Assembly (NCBI GenBank): GCA_002633005.1
Contig: NMRA01000578.1
Coordinates: 7,298 to 69,297, forward strand
From: Phoronis australis
Taxonomy: Eukaryota > Phoronida > Phoronidae
Direction: 5' to 3'
DNA length: 62,000 bases
The notes under the pieces: generated by a model
What the model saw: the letters and a program-made list of their open reading frames with translations, nothing else
Told to the model about the DNA's origin: nothing
The model's database searches: none
Position numbers and translations under genes: made by a program
Part shown: one piece after another, positions 34,801-49,800 of the stretch
How the letters are laid out: every line of letters starts with the position of its first letter
How positions within the stretch are numbered: the stretch's first letter is position 1

Positions 34801-37800
34801 AACAACAGTAGAGAGAAAATATCACAATTTTGAGTTCAGTTTCAAGTACAAACATTAGACCTTGGACAAAATCTCTGCTCATTCAAGTTGCATGCGACTT
34901 AAAACACACTCCACTACTTTAAAAATTTCCACACCAGTGGGAAGCACAATTACAAACAGGTGTCGTCAATACCGTGAATGTAGTCATTGGAATGAACTAT
35001 AGCAACAAAGAGTTCAGTTATACATGTAATTGTCAATGGGATGTTAAGGCGAGAGTACTTGTACAAACACGTGCACGTTTAAATGTGCTATAAAAACTGC
35101 TTTTGCTCTACCACTTACTGCTTGGTTTCAACTTGTTCCTTGAAATTGGAAAATTTTGGGAATGAAATGCGCAAACGGCCTCCTGTTGTAATGAGCCAAG
35201 CATGGTCTGATGCAATAACTAAATATGACTACTTCCAAAGCCCAGAAACCATGTCTAATTTGAAAAAGGAACAAGTTGCCACCAAGTTTGCAATTCCAAA
35301 TGACCTAAATAAGAAGTCAATTTTTGACGGAGAAAGGGTTTCTATCAACTTCACTTTATATTCGTCTGGTAGAAATGCACGTCCATAACATTGTCCTACC
35401 TGGCCCGTCCAGAAAAGGGACTGGGAGATCGTCTGAAGGGGGCAGGTGAACGAGACCTGGTTCGTCGGCGTGGAGGTGGTGGACTTCTAGACATAGGACG
35501 CCGTCTTAGTGGCGAACGGGACCGAGAGCGTGGACGAGAGCGTGAACGAGAGCGTGAACGGGGCTTTGATACCTTTCGACTTCTCGACCGGGAGCGGGAC
35601 CTAGAGGGCGTCCTGGATCTGGGTCGCTTCGGACGCGACCTTGAACGAGACCGCGATCTTGACCTCGAGTACGAACGTGAGCGAGGGGTGAATGACCTTG
35701 AACGTGACCTAAAAGTTAAAAGAGCACAAAATAAGAACGATTCAAGGAAACATTTTTAAATGATTGCAAACGCGAATTAATTGAAAACAAACAACAAAAC
35801 CTTTAAACAAAATACAACTCCAATTAACTTTCGTAACAGCCAATTTACCATGTTTCCAATATTTCTGATTCTGGGTCACACGACCTGTAATTAACACAAC
35901 AATACCTGCCATAAAAAAATAAAAACCACAATGATGAAGACAACTAGAGTATAGTGACACCATTACACGCAAATTCATTCACGCACTAAAAAGGTCCCAC
36001 CTTGATCGTAGTCTTTTCTTCTGCTGGGTTTTGTACTCAGCAAGCTCTCTCTCAAAGTCATCCATAGGATCAAAAGGCTTCTTCTTTCTGGAACAAAAAC
36101 AGAATTTTTCTTAAAAAGATCGGAAAACAAACTTGCAAAAACTAGAATTCCGTTCAGAATTTATTAACTTGCATTTAATAAGCTCAAGAACAGGCAAGAA
36201 CGAATCTCACAGAATGGCGTGTTTGGTAGAGAAGGGGCTAAGTTGCCAAAAGGCGTGCTTGGCAATGAAAGGCTGTGAAAGAAGTAACTGAGTGCAGCAT
36301 TGTGGGTTAACACTACAGCAACAAACTAATAGGGGACTATTTCCTTCCCTCCATATTACCACGGCCCTTTTTTGACATGTTTAACTCAAGCACATGCTCT
36401 ATTTACTTTTGCGCTTCAAGCTCCTCTTGCAGTAGACGAGACTTCTCCATATAGAACTCTTCCTTGGTCAACGGCCTGCCCGAAGGACCCATTGCTGGGG
36501 GTGCCAACCCGGTCCTTATGGGGGTGCCCAAGGCAGGGTGTGGCTGGCCTGCAACATTACATATACAGACATGACCCTCGGTCACAAAACTGAATGAAGA
36601 ACTAACATTTTGACTACTGATGATTTTGACGGACAGTTCAAATTTACAGTTTATTAAGCAAACAACAAAACAACATGCAAGCTGACACATTCAAAACACA
36701 CATGAATGGCAGCTAACTTTGAGTGAAGCAAAACGAGCAGCGAACAATCAATGTAACAAATTATGAGTGGGTACAACATAGTAGCTACCACACTTCCCGT
36801 TTCAAATTAGGTATAAGGCCGGTCTTAATTTCTGTTTACGCTACAAAAGTTGACACGGATCAGCTGACACGGAACGAGATGTTCCAGTGTGCTAACGGGA
36901 CTGACACGGAGCAAATTGACACCGCAGTGACAACTTTTGTCACCCGTTTGTGAGGTGGGGCAATTAGCGCTCGAACATCTTGCTCCGTGTCAATTATATG
37001 TCTAAACGCGAAACTGGGGCAAGGCGAAAAGGATCATCTCTACTGCGCTTGTGCCATGACCTACACACGGCTTTCTGTCTGCAACTCCCGCTAATTGAAA
37101 ACCTGTGCATGTGCATTCCAATTTCCAGTGTACAATTTCCGTCTTGGCGCAGTTAATGAAATTGCGTGTGAAAACGGCCACTTGACACCGATCAAGTTGC
37201 TCCGTGTCAGTTTCGCTGGATCAAAAGTTGGTGTCTAAACGGGACTTTAGCTAAGATAGGCAGAACTTCCGATTTAATATTCATACAGTTAATTGATGTG
37301 GCTCGGGAAGATGGTCGTTCATATGGAAAATTATCTTGACATGTGTTGCAAAGTTCGACATTAAAACGCTCACAAACATCTTAGCCGGACATGTAATCTT
37401 TGATAAAGCAGATGCCAGGTGAATAATAAGTTACTGAATAACAGATGCCTAATACACAATCATTGACACAGCAGAACAAAGCGGAGATTTACTCTTGCGG
37501 TCAATGTTTCCCTACAACAGTGAAGTTGGTTCATATGTCACACACTACGGAAAGACAGAATAAGTAACACCTGATATCACTTACCAGGAGGCAAACCAAC
37601 CCCAGGTGGTCGAACACCAGGAGGACGTAGTGGGGGTGGCCTCAACATGGCACCGGGCGGTACAACTGGGAAGCCTGGGGGAGGGACGTATGGACCTGGA
37701 GGTCGAACGTGTAGAGGAGCAACAGCTCTTGGGTCAGTTATGGGAAATGGGGCCCTGTAGCCAGGAGGAGGCCTGTGAAGAAAATGGTAGCAACACTGAG

Positions 37801-40800
37801 TGCAAGGACATTAATCAACTAAGGACGGATGATGCAATAGAGTCTAGTGATGAAACATTAACGTATTGAGCCTGAGCTAAGACTTTGTGAAACAAAAATT
37901 TCAGTGGATTTCCTAGACAATATTGGTGTTGGACTCTCGAGACCTAAATATGAAAAGCACCCAAAGCTGCCAATCAAGTCCGTATATTAGATGTCACAAT
38001 GGAATTATGCTGTTATGTTGTAAACTTGTGTTTCCTTCTTCCAACAATGCAGCGATCAATATTTCTAGAGCCCAAGGAGAGTGGGATAATTTGTTCTACT
38101 TGACTCCATGTCATGCCGCATGACAATACACACTGCTAACACTTACCCTGAGCGAGGAGGTATACCATTCACCATAGGTGGTCTAATAACTGATGCTGTG
38201 AAAAAAGAACAGAGACTGTGAACACTTACAGGTACATCAATTTCATAACATTTCCTCTGTTGACTATGAAATTGTGGCTTTAACACTAGACTAACTGCAT
38301 AACTAGGAGCATTAAGATGACGGCATTACGAATCCATGCATATGTGGGCACATAAAAAACAAAACAAAACAAAACAATACACCTCAAAAAATGAACCAAA
38401 AGGATGATTTTCATGTGGATTTAATGAAGAAAAAATTCTGTAGATTGGCAACCTAATTTAATGCAATAATCTGAGTTCCAAGTACCCTAGGGGTTTCTGT
38501 GACACTGTTTCCAAACACTGCATAGTACTCCTTTATGTTTGCAACTAATTCCACTCGAAAAATTCACTTACAAGATGGATAATGCGCAGCAAGATGAACA
38601 GGCGTATGCGTTGAAGATGGCACACCAGGCTGAGTGGATGCAGGTGTCAGCTGGCCCTGGACTGGAGTGGCAGCTTGGGGAACACCCGGAGCTGTAGCTT
38701 GAGGAACAACCGAGCTGGTAGCTTGAGAAACTGCCGGGGTGGCAGCTTGATGAACCACTGGAGCGGTAACCTGTGGAGCATCAGTGGAATGTAACAGTAC
38801 ATTGTTATACCTGAAGTGCTCAGTAATATCATCGATTATCAGACAGCTTGCTGATGCATTATGCCCGAAACTTTCCTTACTTCAAAAGTGTTGAACAGGA
38901 GATACATTATCAAAACACACCAGCTACAGCATGAGTTTTGTTGAATATCAGATAAAATACCACCACACTAAACAAAGTCATAGACAAAAGTTTTCCTCGA
39001 GGCCACAAGAGCCACTGTGATTTACACAAACTCTGGACCACGGTGTGAATGAATACCTTGTTAAATAACACGGTAAACATTTGGGGTGCCAAGTTTCGCC
39101 AGTGAAGTAACTGCTAAGACAGACTCCCAGGTTGCATATAAACTGCTAACCTGCTAAAGTGATGACACCAACTAAGGCTTATCCCAAACAGGTTATTGCT
39201 AAAAAGTTGGGTTACTCGTCTCGGGTGAAAACTAAGCATTGTACTAAACTAGCTAGACAGTGGTACTTTTGAAAACTTCAGACAAAGTATGGCAAGCATC
39301 TCACTTTCATGGTAACTAAAGGAGTTCAGACATATTTTGCATACTAAATGGTAATAGTCTTACGGATGACTGCATTTTGAGAACCAGTTTGATAATTATT
39401 GTTCAGTGGAGAAAACTGGTTATAAAAATGTGGAACACCTGTACCCACAACAGCGTTTCAAACGCAAAACATGTTGTACAGTCAAGCACAGCAATATGGT
39501 GCAAGCCCCATTTGACATTAGAGACAACACTAGAAGTGGCTTCACTTCACTGGTGATGAAATTGTTCAAAACACAAACATTATCCAATGTCTGTAATGCT
39601 TTTTAATACACTTACCTGAGTGGTGACTACAATGCCTGGTGCAGGCATGCTGGCCTGGAGTACATTGGCGGCACTAACATGAGACTGAGAAGGCACACTG
39701 CAATAAATAGAAGTTAGTAACGTGGCAAGCAAAATAACTACATTGCTTTGGATTAGGGGGAAACAGTTCGGAACAAAGATAACTGCTAAAATTACAATTT
39801 CTCTAAGGCTTACCATTTGCCAGTTTAAAACTTGTTTTTCCTCAGATTAGAGGTGACCGTGGGCTATTGAAAAACATTTCGTCACACAGGAAAGGGAGCT
39901 CGATCAGTCATCTTGTCATGATGACATGTCATTTTATGTGACGAGCAGTTTTGAGCAGTAATGACTGTAAGTTCTTCTCAAGATCAGAAATTTTCTTTAA
40001 GTTGAGTCAGGAACATGTTGAGACTTGTTTTACAGTGGCAAGTGGTCTATTTCAAAAGTTTTATAATTCTTAGCTGGAAAAAAGGTTTATAGCAGCTTTA
40101 ACAGAAATATTTGAAAACTCTTGCTCATTACAGGTGAAAATCTCAAAATTTACACAGATAAGAGTGTGTACAGAAGAGAGTTAAAATATTTTTAGCACAA
40201 GAACTTCTTTTAGCCATCTTTCTGAGAAAAACAATAGTAGACAGTACACATCACTACAGAAATTCTTTAATGAGCATAACAGTTTTTTCAAAGTAATCCA
40301 TCACATCACTCACGGAGTTGCCTGAGTAGCTTGATACGGTTGACTTAGTGTCGACGGCAGCACTGAGACAGTCTGCTGTGCTAGGACTGCTGTGGAGCTC
40401 TGTTGTACAACAGGCTGCGCTGCAACAACAGGAGGAGCCACGTGCTGCTGTCGTATTTCAGCAGGAGCCTGTGCCAGGGAGGATTGGGCTGCTTCGGTGG
40501 GCTTCACAGTTCCTACCACATTCTGCAGCCTCTTGGTCACCGACGTGTAGCCAGTATCGTTGAGGAAGCTGTTGACAGCCTGCCGGAGGAACTTGTTGGC
40601 CACCAGGTTATCTGGCGAGCAATAGGCGTGACAGATGGGACACTCGTGGTCTTCATGGTTCAGCAGCGCCGTTCTTATGCCTGCCACAAATGAAAAACTG
40701 TGTCAAGGATGCACTTATTGTACATCACCATAATTCCGTTGTTTCTCAATTGTATCTTCACTCATCAACGCATTTTTTCAAATAGTGTAGACACAGGGCA

Positions 40801-43800
40801 ACTACAGGAAAGCATGAAATTTCTAACATATTTATTGAGGATGTAACTGTTTTTGCATAAGCCAATGTGCTTCTTGCCATCAACCAACCAGCCACACTTT
40901 ACACTATTACAAGCAGAAAATCGGCATAAAAATCTTCCTGGTGCAGTTAGTGGAAATGAGCTCTAAATCTTATAGAAACAGAATGTGAAGATAATATTGA
41001 TTACACTTAACAACTACCATGGGAAATACGATAATTACATTATATAGTCTCTTCAAAGCATCAGCGAAAACACGATTGTCACTTCAAAAAGTATTAACCA
41101 AAACCTACACTCATCACAGAAGCTGTCACCGCAACATGGTGTCACCACAGCATCTGTGAGAAGATCCTTGCACAGGGCACAGGTGAGTTCCTTCGGTACG
41201 AATCTTTCCGTTTGTATTGGAGCTTTCTTAGTTTCCTTCTCTTTGTATGCCAGTGAATCGACCGCTGGCATGACGTACATACCACTATTCGTGACATATA
41301 CGCCTTTTGCGTTCGGATCAGCACTCACAAGGTGGCTCTGAGGTATCCCTGTACTACGCTTGTACTGGATGTCACCCGGTTCCTACAACGACGAGTCACC
41401 ATCTAATATGGCATGTGTGCATATTTTTCAAAATAATACAGGAATACACTTGCTTTGTATCGCTAATTTAGTGCTGCTTGGGACTCAAATTCACATAAAT
41501 GAATGATGGAGGTGTAGAAACAGTTCAGTTTCCATTCTTTAAGGTTATGAAGGACCCTATCGACATGTATGTTCATATAGCTATATATCTACAGAACTGA
41601 AGAAATTTTAAGAGAATACATAATTCATGAAACATTTTATTTTCATTTTTATGCAACTTTTTTTCATAAAAATCATGAAACAGTCCTATTATGGTTGCCC
41701 GTCATGCAAAAGTGTAACGTTTTAGGAAAGTTCCAACAATGTTTTGGTGTCAACAGTGCATAAAGCATAGTATCTGAAAATTTTAATGAATACCGTCGGC
41801 CATTTCTCAGGTATCATGTTTTTCTACGGTCCTAAATAACCTTAATGATATGACCATCTTCACCAATCAGACTATGTAGCTGTATTACAAAATGAAGCTA
41901 TTCACTAAATATTCAATATTCATGACAAATTCAATCTCTATTCCTTAATAAAACCAATTAACGAGGATGAACATTTCAGATGTTGAAGCAACCACTGTAC
42001 TCCATTTAGTCTGTGGTATTGTAGAGTACTTAAAAACACAAAGCAAATAGTTCTTGCTCCAAAAAACAATAACTTTCAAAAGTGGTGCTGCATGGGGCTC
42101 AAACGATATACAGTAACATGGCAACTCTGCTACACACATTTAAACAAAACGTTCACTTTCCCTATTCAAGTGCAACTCACAGGTTTATAAGGGCAGTTAG
42201 TGATATAATGTCCCCCTTGGTGGCACCTATAACATCTGTAGTAGGGCGGTGGAGGTCCAACAGGTCTTGTTTTCTGGTAACTATTTAAACAAACAGATCG
42301 TGACCACTCAAGGTGAACTAAAACAACACAATGTCTTAAGAAAAAAGTCTGCAATTTCACCAAAATGACAAATAAACTACTAAAAACATGTACAGCCACC
42401 AAATTCATCTTTTAATATAACTGCACAGAAAACACACACCACATTCCTTTAGAGCAGCTATGAACACGCATTCCATAAAAACTAACTTCTCTTTCAGACC
42501 TCTTGGCACATATTGTTGGGAAATTTGCTTCAACTTGTTTCCAAATAAATTCACCAATAATTTCTGGTCTTAGAAGGAACTCTCGATTCAATTAGCCAAA
42601 GAAAGGCTATAATATTAGTTGGCATTTCATGGTGGGTATGTTATGCTTGGTCTCTAACATTAAGCAACCACTTCTTGTCAGAGCAAGGAACTATTCAGAA
42701 CTTTTTTTACAGGTGTAAACCAAAACCTGACTTCATTGACTGATGAACGCTTCAAAGCAACTTTAAAGGGTGTTTGACAAGTTTTATGACACATGTAGAT
42801 CACAACCATCATTTAAATAATGCGGAGTGAGTATCTGTAACACCACATCTTACAGAAGAAATCACCTTTAGTTATCTGTCTCAAATCCATTTTCTAATCA
42901 TTGGAATATCAGAACTCTGCAACATTATAGATTATTTAAATAAACTATAAATTGATGTTCATTAAAGATACATTGAGCACTGTAACATGACCACTATTTT
43001 GGGACATCCCATTTCACACTATAACAAATAATATGCTAAAGCAAATCAGCACTTTCTCTTCAATGGTTATACCATGTCAAAAACAAGCTCATTGCTATAA
43101 TTTTTATCTTCATAAATATTTCATCCAACTTAAAAGTCGTCCATTTTTGATCAGGTGGTGTAGCGCTCAATCCAACTTCAATACAACTACAGTAAAATTC
43201 ACATACATCAGATACACCTGCAAAAAGAGGTTTTATCCGATTAAACGAAAGCTGACTAAATGAACGGCCAAGTGCACTAACTAAAACAACCATTCTGCAG
43301 ACCTTTGTACGAGTTAAGCGAGCTTTACTGAAAACAATTAAACCCCTTAGGCCATCCTTGAAATAATGTCTCGTTTCCCCATCACATGACTCCGACTCTT
43401 CCAAAATGAGTAAAAAAAAAACAGTGCATGTGGCCTGATGCTCAAGATGGGTAGGTCAGCCAATAAAATGTTATATTTTTCTACTTTCATCTCTGTGGCA
43501 TTATTCTTGTTGCAGAAACGTTTTGTTTTGATGATGGATTTTTTTCAAAGATAGAAAATAGAATGTTTTGATTTGCACACATTTTTTAAGGTCAGTCGTG
43601 TGAGGGGCGACAAAACCTTAATTTCAATTAGGCCTTATCAACCTACTTAGAAACATCATAATCTCTAGTAGACTGGTCCATCATAGCCTTGATTTTGTCA
43701 CCTTCCGAAGCCTTTGCATTTAGAAGATCAGGGGTCTGAAATAATGCAATCAATCCAGCTATGTGGATAACATCACACTAATGTCTGGACACCATGCATG

Positions 43801-46800
43801 ACTCTTACTATCCTTTCAAAATACTGTGGAATTTTAAACTTTGGTATGTTAGGGCTTGGAATGACTGACAAAAAAGAGGAAAATTTTACAGGTGATGAAT
43901 CGTTCCACAAATAAATGTAAATAGGCTTGTGTGACAGAAACATTTTTTGTGTTGTAAAATTAAAGTGAAATAACCATTTTTGCATGAATAAAATAATGAT
44001 GAAAAAGAGACAAAAGAATAAGAAACTGGAAATCAAATGAGAAGAAATAGAATCCAAAAAAGAGGAAATCCTCTTAAAAGAGGAAAATTCCAAGCCCTGG
44101 TATGACTATGTACAGTTGTATTTAAAAAGGCTGAAAAATCGGCAAATGAAGTTTCAACCCTTTTTCGGATAAAATGTTATTTTTTGTCTATCGTAGTTTC
44201 CTTAAGGACTATCAATGTATTTTAAATGGAGCTAGATGAATTTTAGCAAAGTACTTTTGAAAACTACAGCAATAATAGAACATACACAAGAAAAAAATTC
44301 ATCACCTCCAATAAACATGAACACATTTGGCCACTGTCGCAAATAAAATGCAATATTATCAATAAAAGAAGCTGCTACTGAAAGGTATTTAGGTTCAGCT
44401 GATTACTTAAGTATCAAGTCACACATTTCAACTTACAAGCTTCAGTTACTCAAAATGTACATACAAGCCACAGAATAAATTATCAGTCTGCTAAATATCA
44501 ATGTATAGAACTACAAACAAGTGACTTCCAGGCAAACAATTTTCCCAAAACCAAGAAATGTTAAAAGATTTTAACAAATAAGCCATTTTTGTCTAACCAT
44601 GCTTGTAACTTAACAGAGATGGGCAAGTCACTCCCGGAAATCCTGCATTTTGAGAACCAGTTTTCACTACTAAATAATGGGCCCCAAACTGGTTCTCTAA
44701 ATCTGGGACCTCCTGTAAGTGACTACTGCCTAAAATGTTGGCACTTCTCTTTATGTTTCTAAGAGCTTGAAGATAGCATGGCTCGCAAGTTATAGTCTCA
44801 CTGTTACCACGTCCGTGTGAATGCCAACAAGATCCGTTATTTAGATGCACACACAGAAGGATGTGCAAGAACAAAATCATTTAGCAAAATTAGTGTACAC
44901 AAGGAGAAACAAACAGTAATAACACACCACTATGTACAATGTTACCTGTTTAAAGATACATAAGACAGTACTTGAAAGATTATTTTCTCTAGCAAGTAGA
45001 CAAAAGAAGAACTTCCAAGTCATAATCGTTTCTCGGTAATAGTCTGATATAACATGCCCGCATTTTGGGAACCAGTTTTCTCCACTAAATAATGGCCATT
45101 AACTGGTTCTAAAATGCAGGTCTGATAAATCGGACTATTCCCAATAGGCCCATAATACCCATGGGGATCAGAACAGTTTGACAAAATAATTTGATTAATA
45201 AGCAGATCTAAACAAACTTAAGGTACAAGTATCTTAACCATCCCAAATGAATTAATTATCCCATACACACCACGAAATCATCGTCCATAATTTTCGCGAA
45301 CATGTGAATCCACACTAACAAAGGGAAAACTCAAAGGCCACTTTACATTGTGAGTACTGCTTTCAATTTATAATTGATCCGTTTTTACTTCTATGCTGAA
45401 GAACAGTGCTGAGGTTTTGAACCTGCCAATGTTGACAGAAATTCAATTGCCAGGAAATTAAGATCAATTAAAGCAAAAAATCGTTTCACAGAGCACAATC
45501 ATAAGAACACAGCTTTAGTGAGGTTACAATATCAGAATGTTTTTCAAGAATAGCTGCTTGAAGATTGTTACAAGTTATGCAATAACACACCAATAGCAGG
45601 TTAAATGATGAAGATAAAAAACAAGATTTAACAAGTGCTCCAAACCTGCCTTCTCTCTAAAAAATTGATTTTGGCCACTTACGCAATACATATGGGTAGA
45701 TTTGTAGATGCAAGAATCTCGCTAAGGAAGCTTGTGTGACCACGTGCTTCCCTTGCAATACATGGTGATATCATGCAAGTTCTTGCTTTTCTCACAAAAA
45801 ACTAGGTCTACAGAATGCACACATCTCAATTCACTCCTTACTCAGATGAGAGGTGACTAAGGGCTCAGGAACAATTGACTGTTCATAATCACTCCCAGAC
45901 CATGTTCAGCACATGAAATGACCAGCCAGGCCAAGTCATCTAGCTGAGCACAATCTTGAACTAAAATGAACTCTTATTTTTTTTCCAAAATCACAAGTTG
46001 ACATCAGATTTATTATTGTAAGTGGCCTAAATCAACAATCAACCTATCGCCAGCATTTTGAGTGATGGCTAATTGACCAATTAGAACGCAACATTCTTGA
46101 CACACCTTCGTCTGAATTTCCAAGCCCCCATTTTACCTGACAAACAAAATGTTGTCAGTGAGTTTTCACAAGGGGGCAGAGCTTGCAATAGGTCAAGCCA
46201 ATGAGCTATAGGGTCAACCTATCGCCAGGATTTTGACTGACAGGATAACTAAATAATCTGAATGAAACATTCTTGACACACGTTTGTCGGCATTTCCAAA
46301 ACGTCATTTTACCTACAAGCACGTTGTCGGTGACTTTTCAGAAAGGGGCGGAGCTTGCGATAGGTCAATTCCTTTCTTATAATTGGGAAGGTTCATAGCA
46401 TTGAAACAAACACAAAGCAGTCCCATAAATATACATTAGAATGTTAAACAAAGGAACAGCATAGCAACAGCAAGTTCGCCATAATTAGGTGCTGTAAATT
46501 GTTCTTTCAAGTAACATCTATTATATTGCGTCATACAACTTATCGACTCGGGGACTCCACAGAGAAGGACTGACTTTAAAGTCCACCCTACCACTCAGAA
46601 GACTGTTTTCCGTTGCCTCACATCATCACAGGACAAAAAGTTCCCATGGCAACAAGATTTTTTTTTAATCTCTCAAGTCTCACAAAGCTTTGAATTGCTG
46701 TTAACATACATCTTGTTTTAGGTCCCAGAATTTTTTTGATAAAAACAATTTCTCGGGAGATGGAGTCCCACAATTCACCCATCATAGACGTCATGGTTAC

Positions 46801-49800
46801 AAGGAAGTTACATCAAAAATATTTCAATTTTGGGTCAAAAAGAATGGCTATAGTCACAATTCTTTGTATTTTTCCAAAGCTTGCTACATTGCTACAAATG
46901 CTGCAACCTTTTACCAAATGTTCTTTGGGGATGTCTTTACCTTACACAACGTGCTGACAGCAAAATAATTTTCTTGAGTTAATTTTTTTGAAAAATTTGA
47001 CAAAATAAAAATTAACAAGAAATGTTTACTTTGTTGTTAGCACGGTGTGCAAGATACAATCGCCACAATCAATCGTGGGGGCTTTCAAAAAGCATTTTCA
47101 CACCAACACCGCATTCTCTGGCTAGAAACATACACTCCTGCAGGTTTTGTGGATTTTCTGTGAAAAATTGCCAGCAGTACATTCCTCTGAATGATCGTAC
47201 CCTCAACAATAACACGGAATTAATTACATTACACTGTGCCCAAAAGTTTTTCACCATCGTAAGAAGCAAGGGTTATAAGGCCACGTCACCACAAACTTGT
47301 TCTCAGAACAATCATAATTGTTTCTCAACACGTTGAAGAAACACCCTAGAAACAGGTAAAAACAGACAACTTGAGCCCAAACCCCCCACTATTTCACTTT
47401 CTACATGGTTCTTACTTCGACTGCATATCGGCGAGTTTTCAGTTCTTTATTTTCCACGATTTCCAGATCGTACCGAGAACTACTTGGTGTGACAGGGCAC
47501 ATGCCTACATGATAAACATGAAGCTAACATTTCTTGTGTTTGCTTAAAAAGTTTACCCAGGAAGTCAATATATTTGTGTTACAGAAGTCGCAAGGCTTTT
47601 CTGTAACTGTACCTGAGTGAGTTGTTCCAAAGTCATTTCTTTCACTTGGTTAACCTCATGCTGTAGTAGGGAGAAACAGAAAATAAAACATTCATACAAT
47701 CACAGTGATAAAAACAGTAGAGAAAATTCACACCCAGCTTAGAAAGGTGTGACCAGGTCGTGGGTTAATCGTGACATACAGCTGATTTTCCAGTTGTCCT
47801 GAGCAGGAGGTATGTCCTGAACCAAAAAGCGTCTGGACTTGCAAATGCAGGCTCGTTGCTTCGAAAATATCCAGTTTATCTCGAGGGAAACTGGTATGGA
47901 ATGGGGCAAACCACTTTCGTTTTTGGGGCAGACCACTTTTGAGCAAATAGTCAAATACATAATGTAATATATCATTCCGGACCTAAACATGTTAAAAAGC
48001 GTAGCGATTTCGAAACCAGTGCCTGCTCAGCAGGGTATAGATTTACACTCTATAAGCTTGAGCCGAAACCTGATGAATGACGCATCCGATTGTGAGTGTG
48101 CGGCAGTAGCATTAAATCTTCGCTGAAAACAGTCAATTGGTTCACCAACAAGACACATCCACTTGTCCATCTCTTAATGCTCAGCTACAGTTCACGCGCA
48201 CTCAAATTTCGGTAATAAAAATGTTTACTGTTTTCGCAGAAACAAGACTGAGATCAACATCGGTGAGACAGCACAAAATGTCAAGAATGAAACCAGTTCG
48301 TTTTTGCGCAAAAAAAACTTGGTTGTCTAAAGCTAGTGATGGAATATTTCACGTCGACATCTGTATGCTTGCAAGCGCGCAGCACAAAAATAAAAGCATA
48401 GTTGTCAATATACATGTTTATTGTCTTCCGGCATGAGGCAACGGTACGAGGCATCGGTCAACAGCACAAGAACCAGTTACGTAGGCAATGAACTCGTCAA
48501 GAGGACAACCTTGCGAATTGACATTTGAGGATGATAGCACACAAGGAACGTGGACTGTCGTGTCGAGTAAAAGCAGTTAGAAATGTTTCCTATTACATGT
48601 GCCAAATGAATGTGCCAACATAACCTACACCTGTAATTCAGTGCACTGAAATATTGTTTCTACTTTGGTCACACTACCAAAGATACAGAAACTATTTCAA
48701 AGCCAGACTTATTCATATACAGTTTCAATTTTCAACTCTAATGACAAGACAGGTTCTGAAATCGATGGCAGGATACTAAAACGCTGCGGGCTAGAAGCTC
48801 TTTTTACCAAATGCCATATGTCCAGTTCTAACCAAGATATTTGCATCTCAAACTTTACTGGCACTCAAAAGTGGTTTACAAGGGTGGATCCGAACATGAA
48901 GGTGTCGAGGAAGAACCAACCATTTTCTCTTTGCTGCAGAAGAATCTGAAGCACTCACAATATTCATTTCTACTCAGATCTCCTTGTACACAATTCTGGA
49001 TCCAAGGCAGGCTTAGAAAATGGTTGTATGAATAACAATAGCATCAATGGCTGTGTTTTTCATAGGAGAGAAGTAGTATGGCATTTGCAATCATGTGTTT
49101 ACAACTGTCTTGGCTAGGACCAGGCATATGATTTATGACAAAATGGGCCCTCAGACAACCTAATCCAAAGGCCAGACTTTACTCTATAACCGGAGGATCA
49201 GATAGTGTGCTTCAAACTTAGTAACACAGTGGGTAAAAAACAGAACAGGCACTCCATGGTTTCACCACCCCCACATAGCATTTCCAATCCAATGGAACAT
49301 TTTCCACATTCCATTGTAGATTGGTGAAATTAATTGCAAATGAAGAGGCAATGTAAACTGAACTTAAAGAACTCCTTTCCCCAAATTTATATGTCCCTAC
49401 AGGTCATGCGACTCAACGTGCATTCCGCATGCTGAAAAGACTGACCCATGAACACTAACAAGACAAATTCTCATTCCCAGACAAATGACTGCAGTAAAAT
49501 ATTATCAATTTAGGACACAATGGGATGGACAAACAAAATTTTATTTACTGTTTCAGAAACAATAAACACCACAAAGAACAGTTTTTGGATATAGCTTTAA
49601 ATAAACATGTCTATGCTTTTGATGATCATACTCATATGAAGACACTTCGCTTTAAACTTAAAAGGCATCTTCAGTAAGAACAAAGTTAGGCCAAAACAGC
49701 AACGTTGGTTCTGGTCTCTACCCAGACTCATTTTAAGTTTTGTCATCAGGCTAAAAAAACAATGCACACCCATGTCAATTTCTGCACAAAGGCAAAAGAA

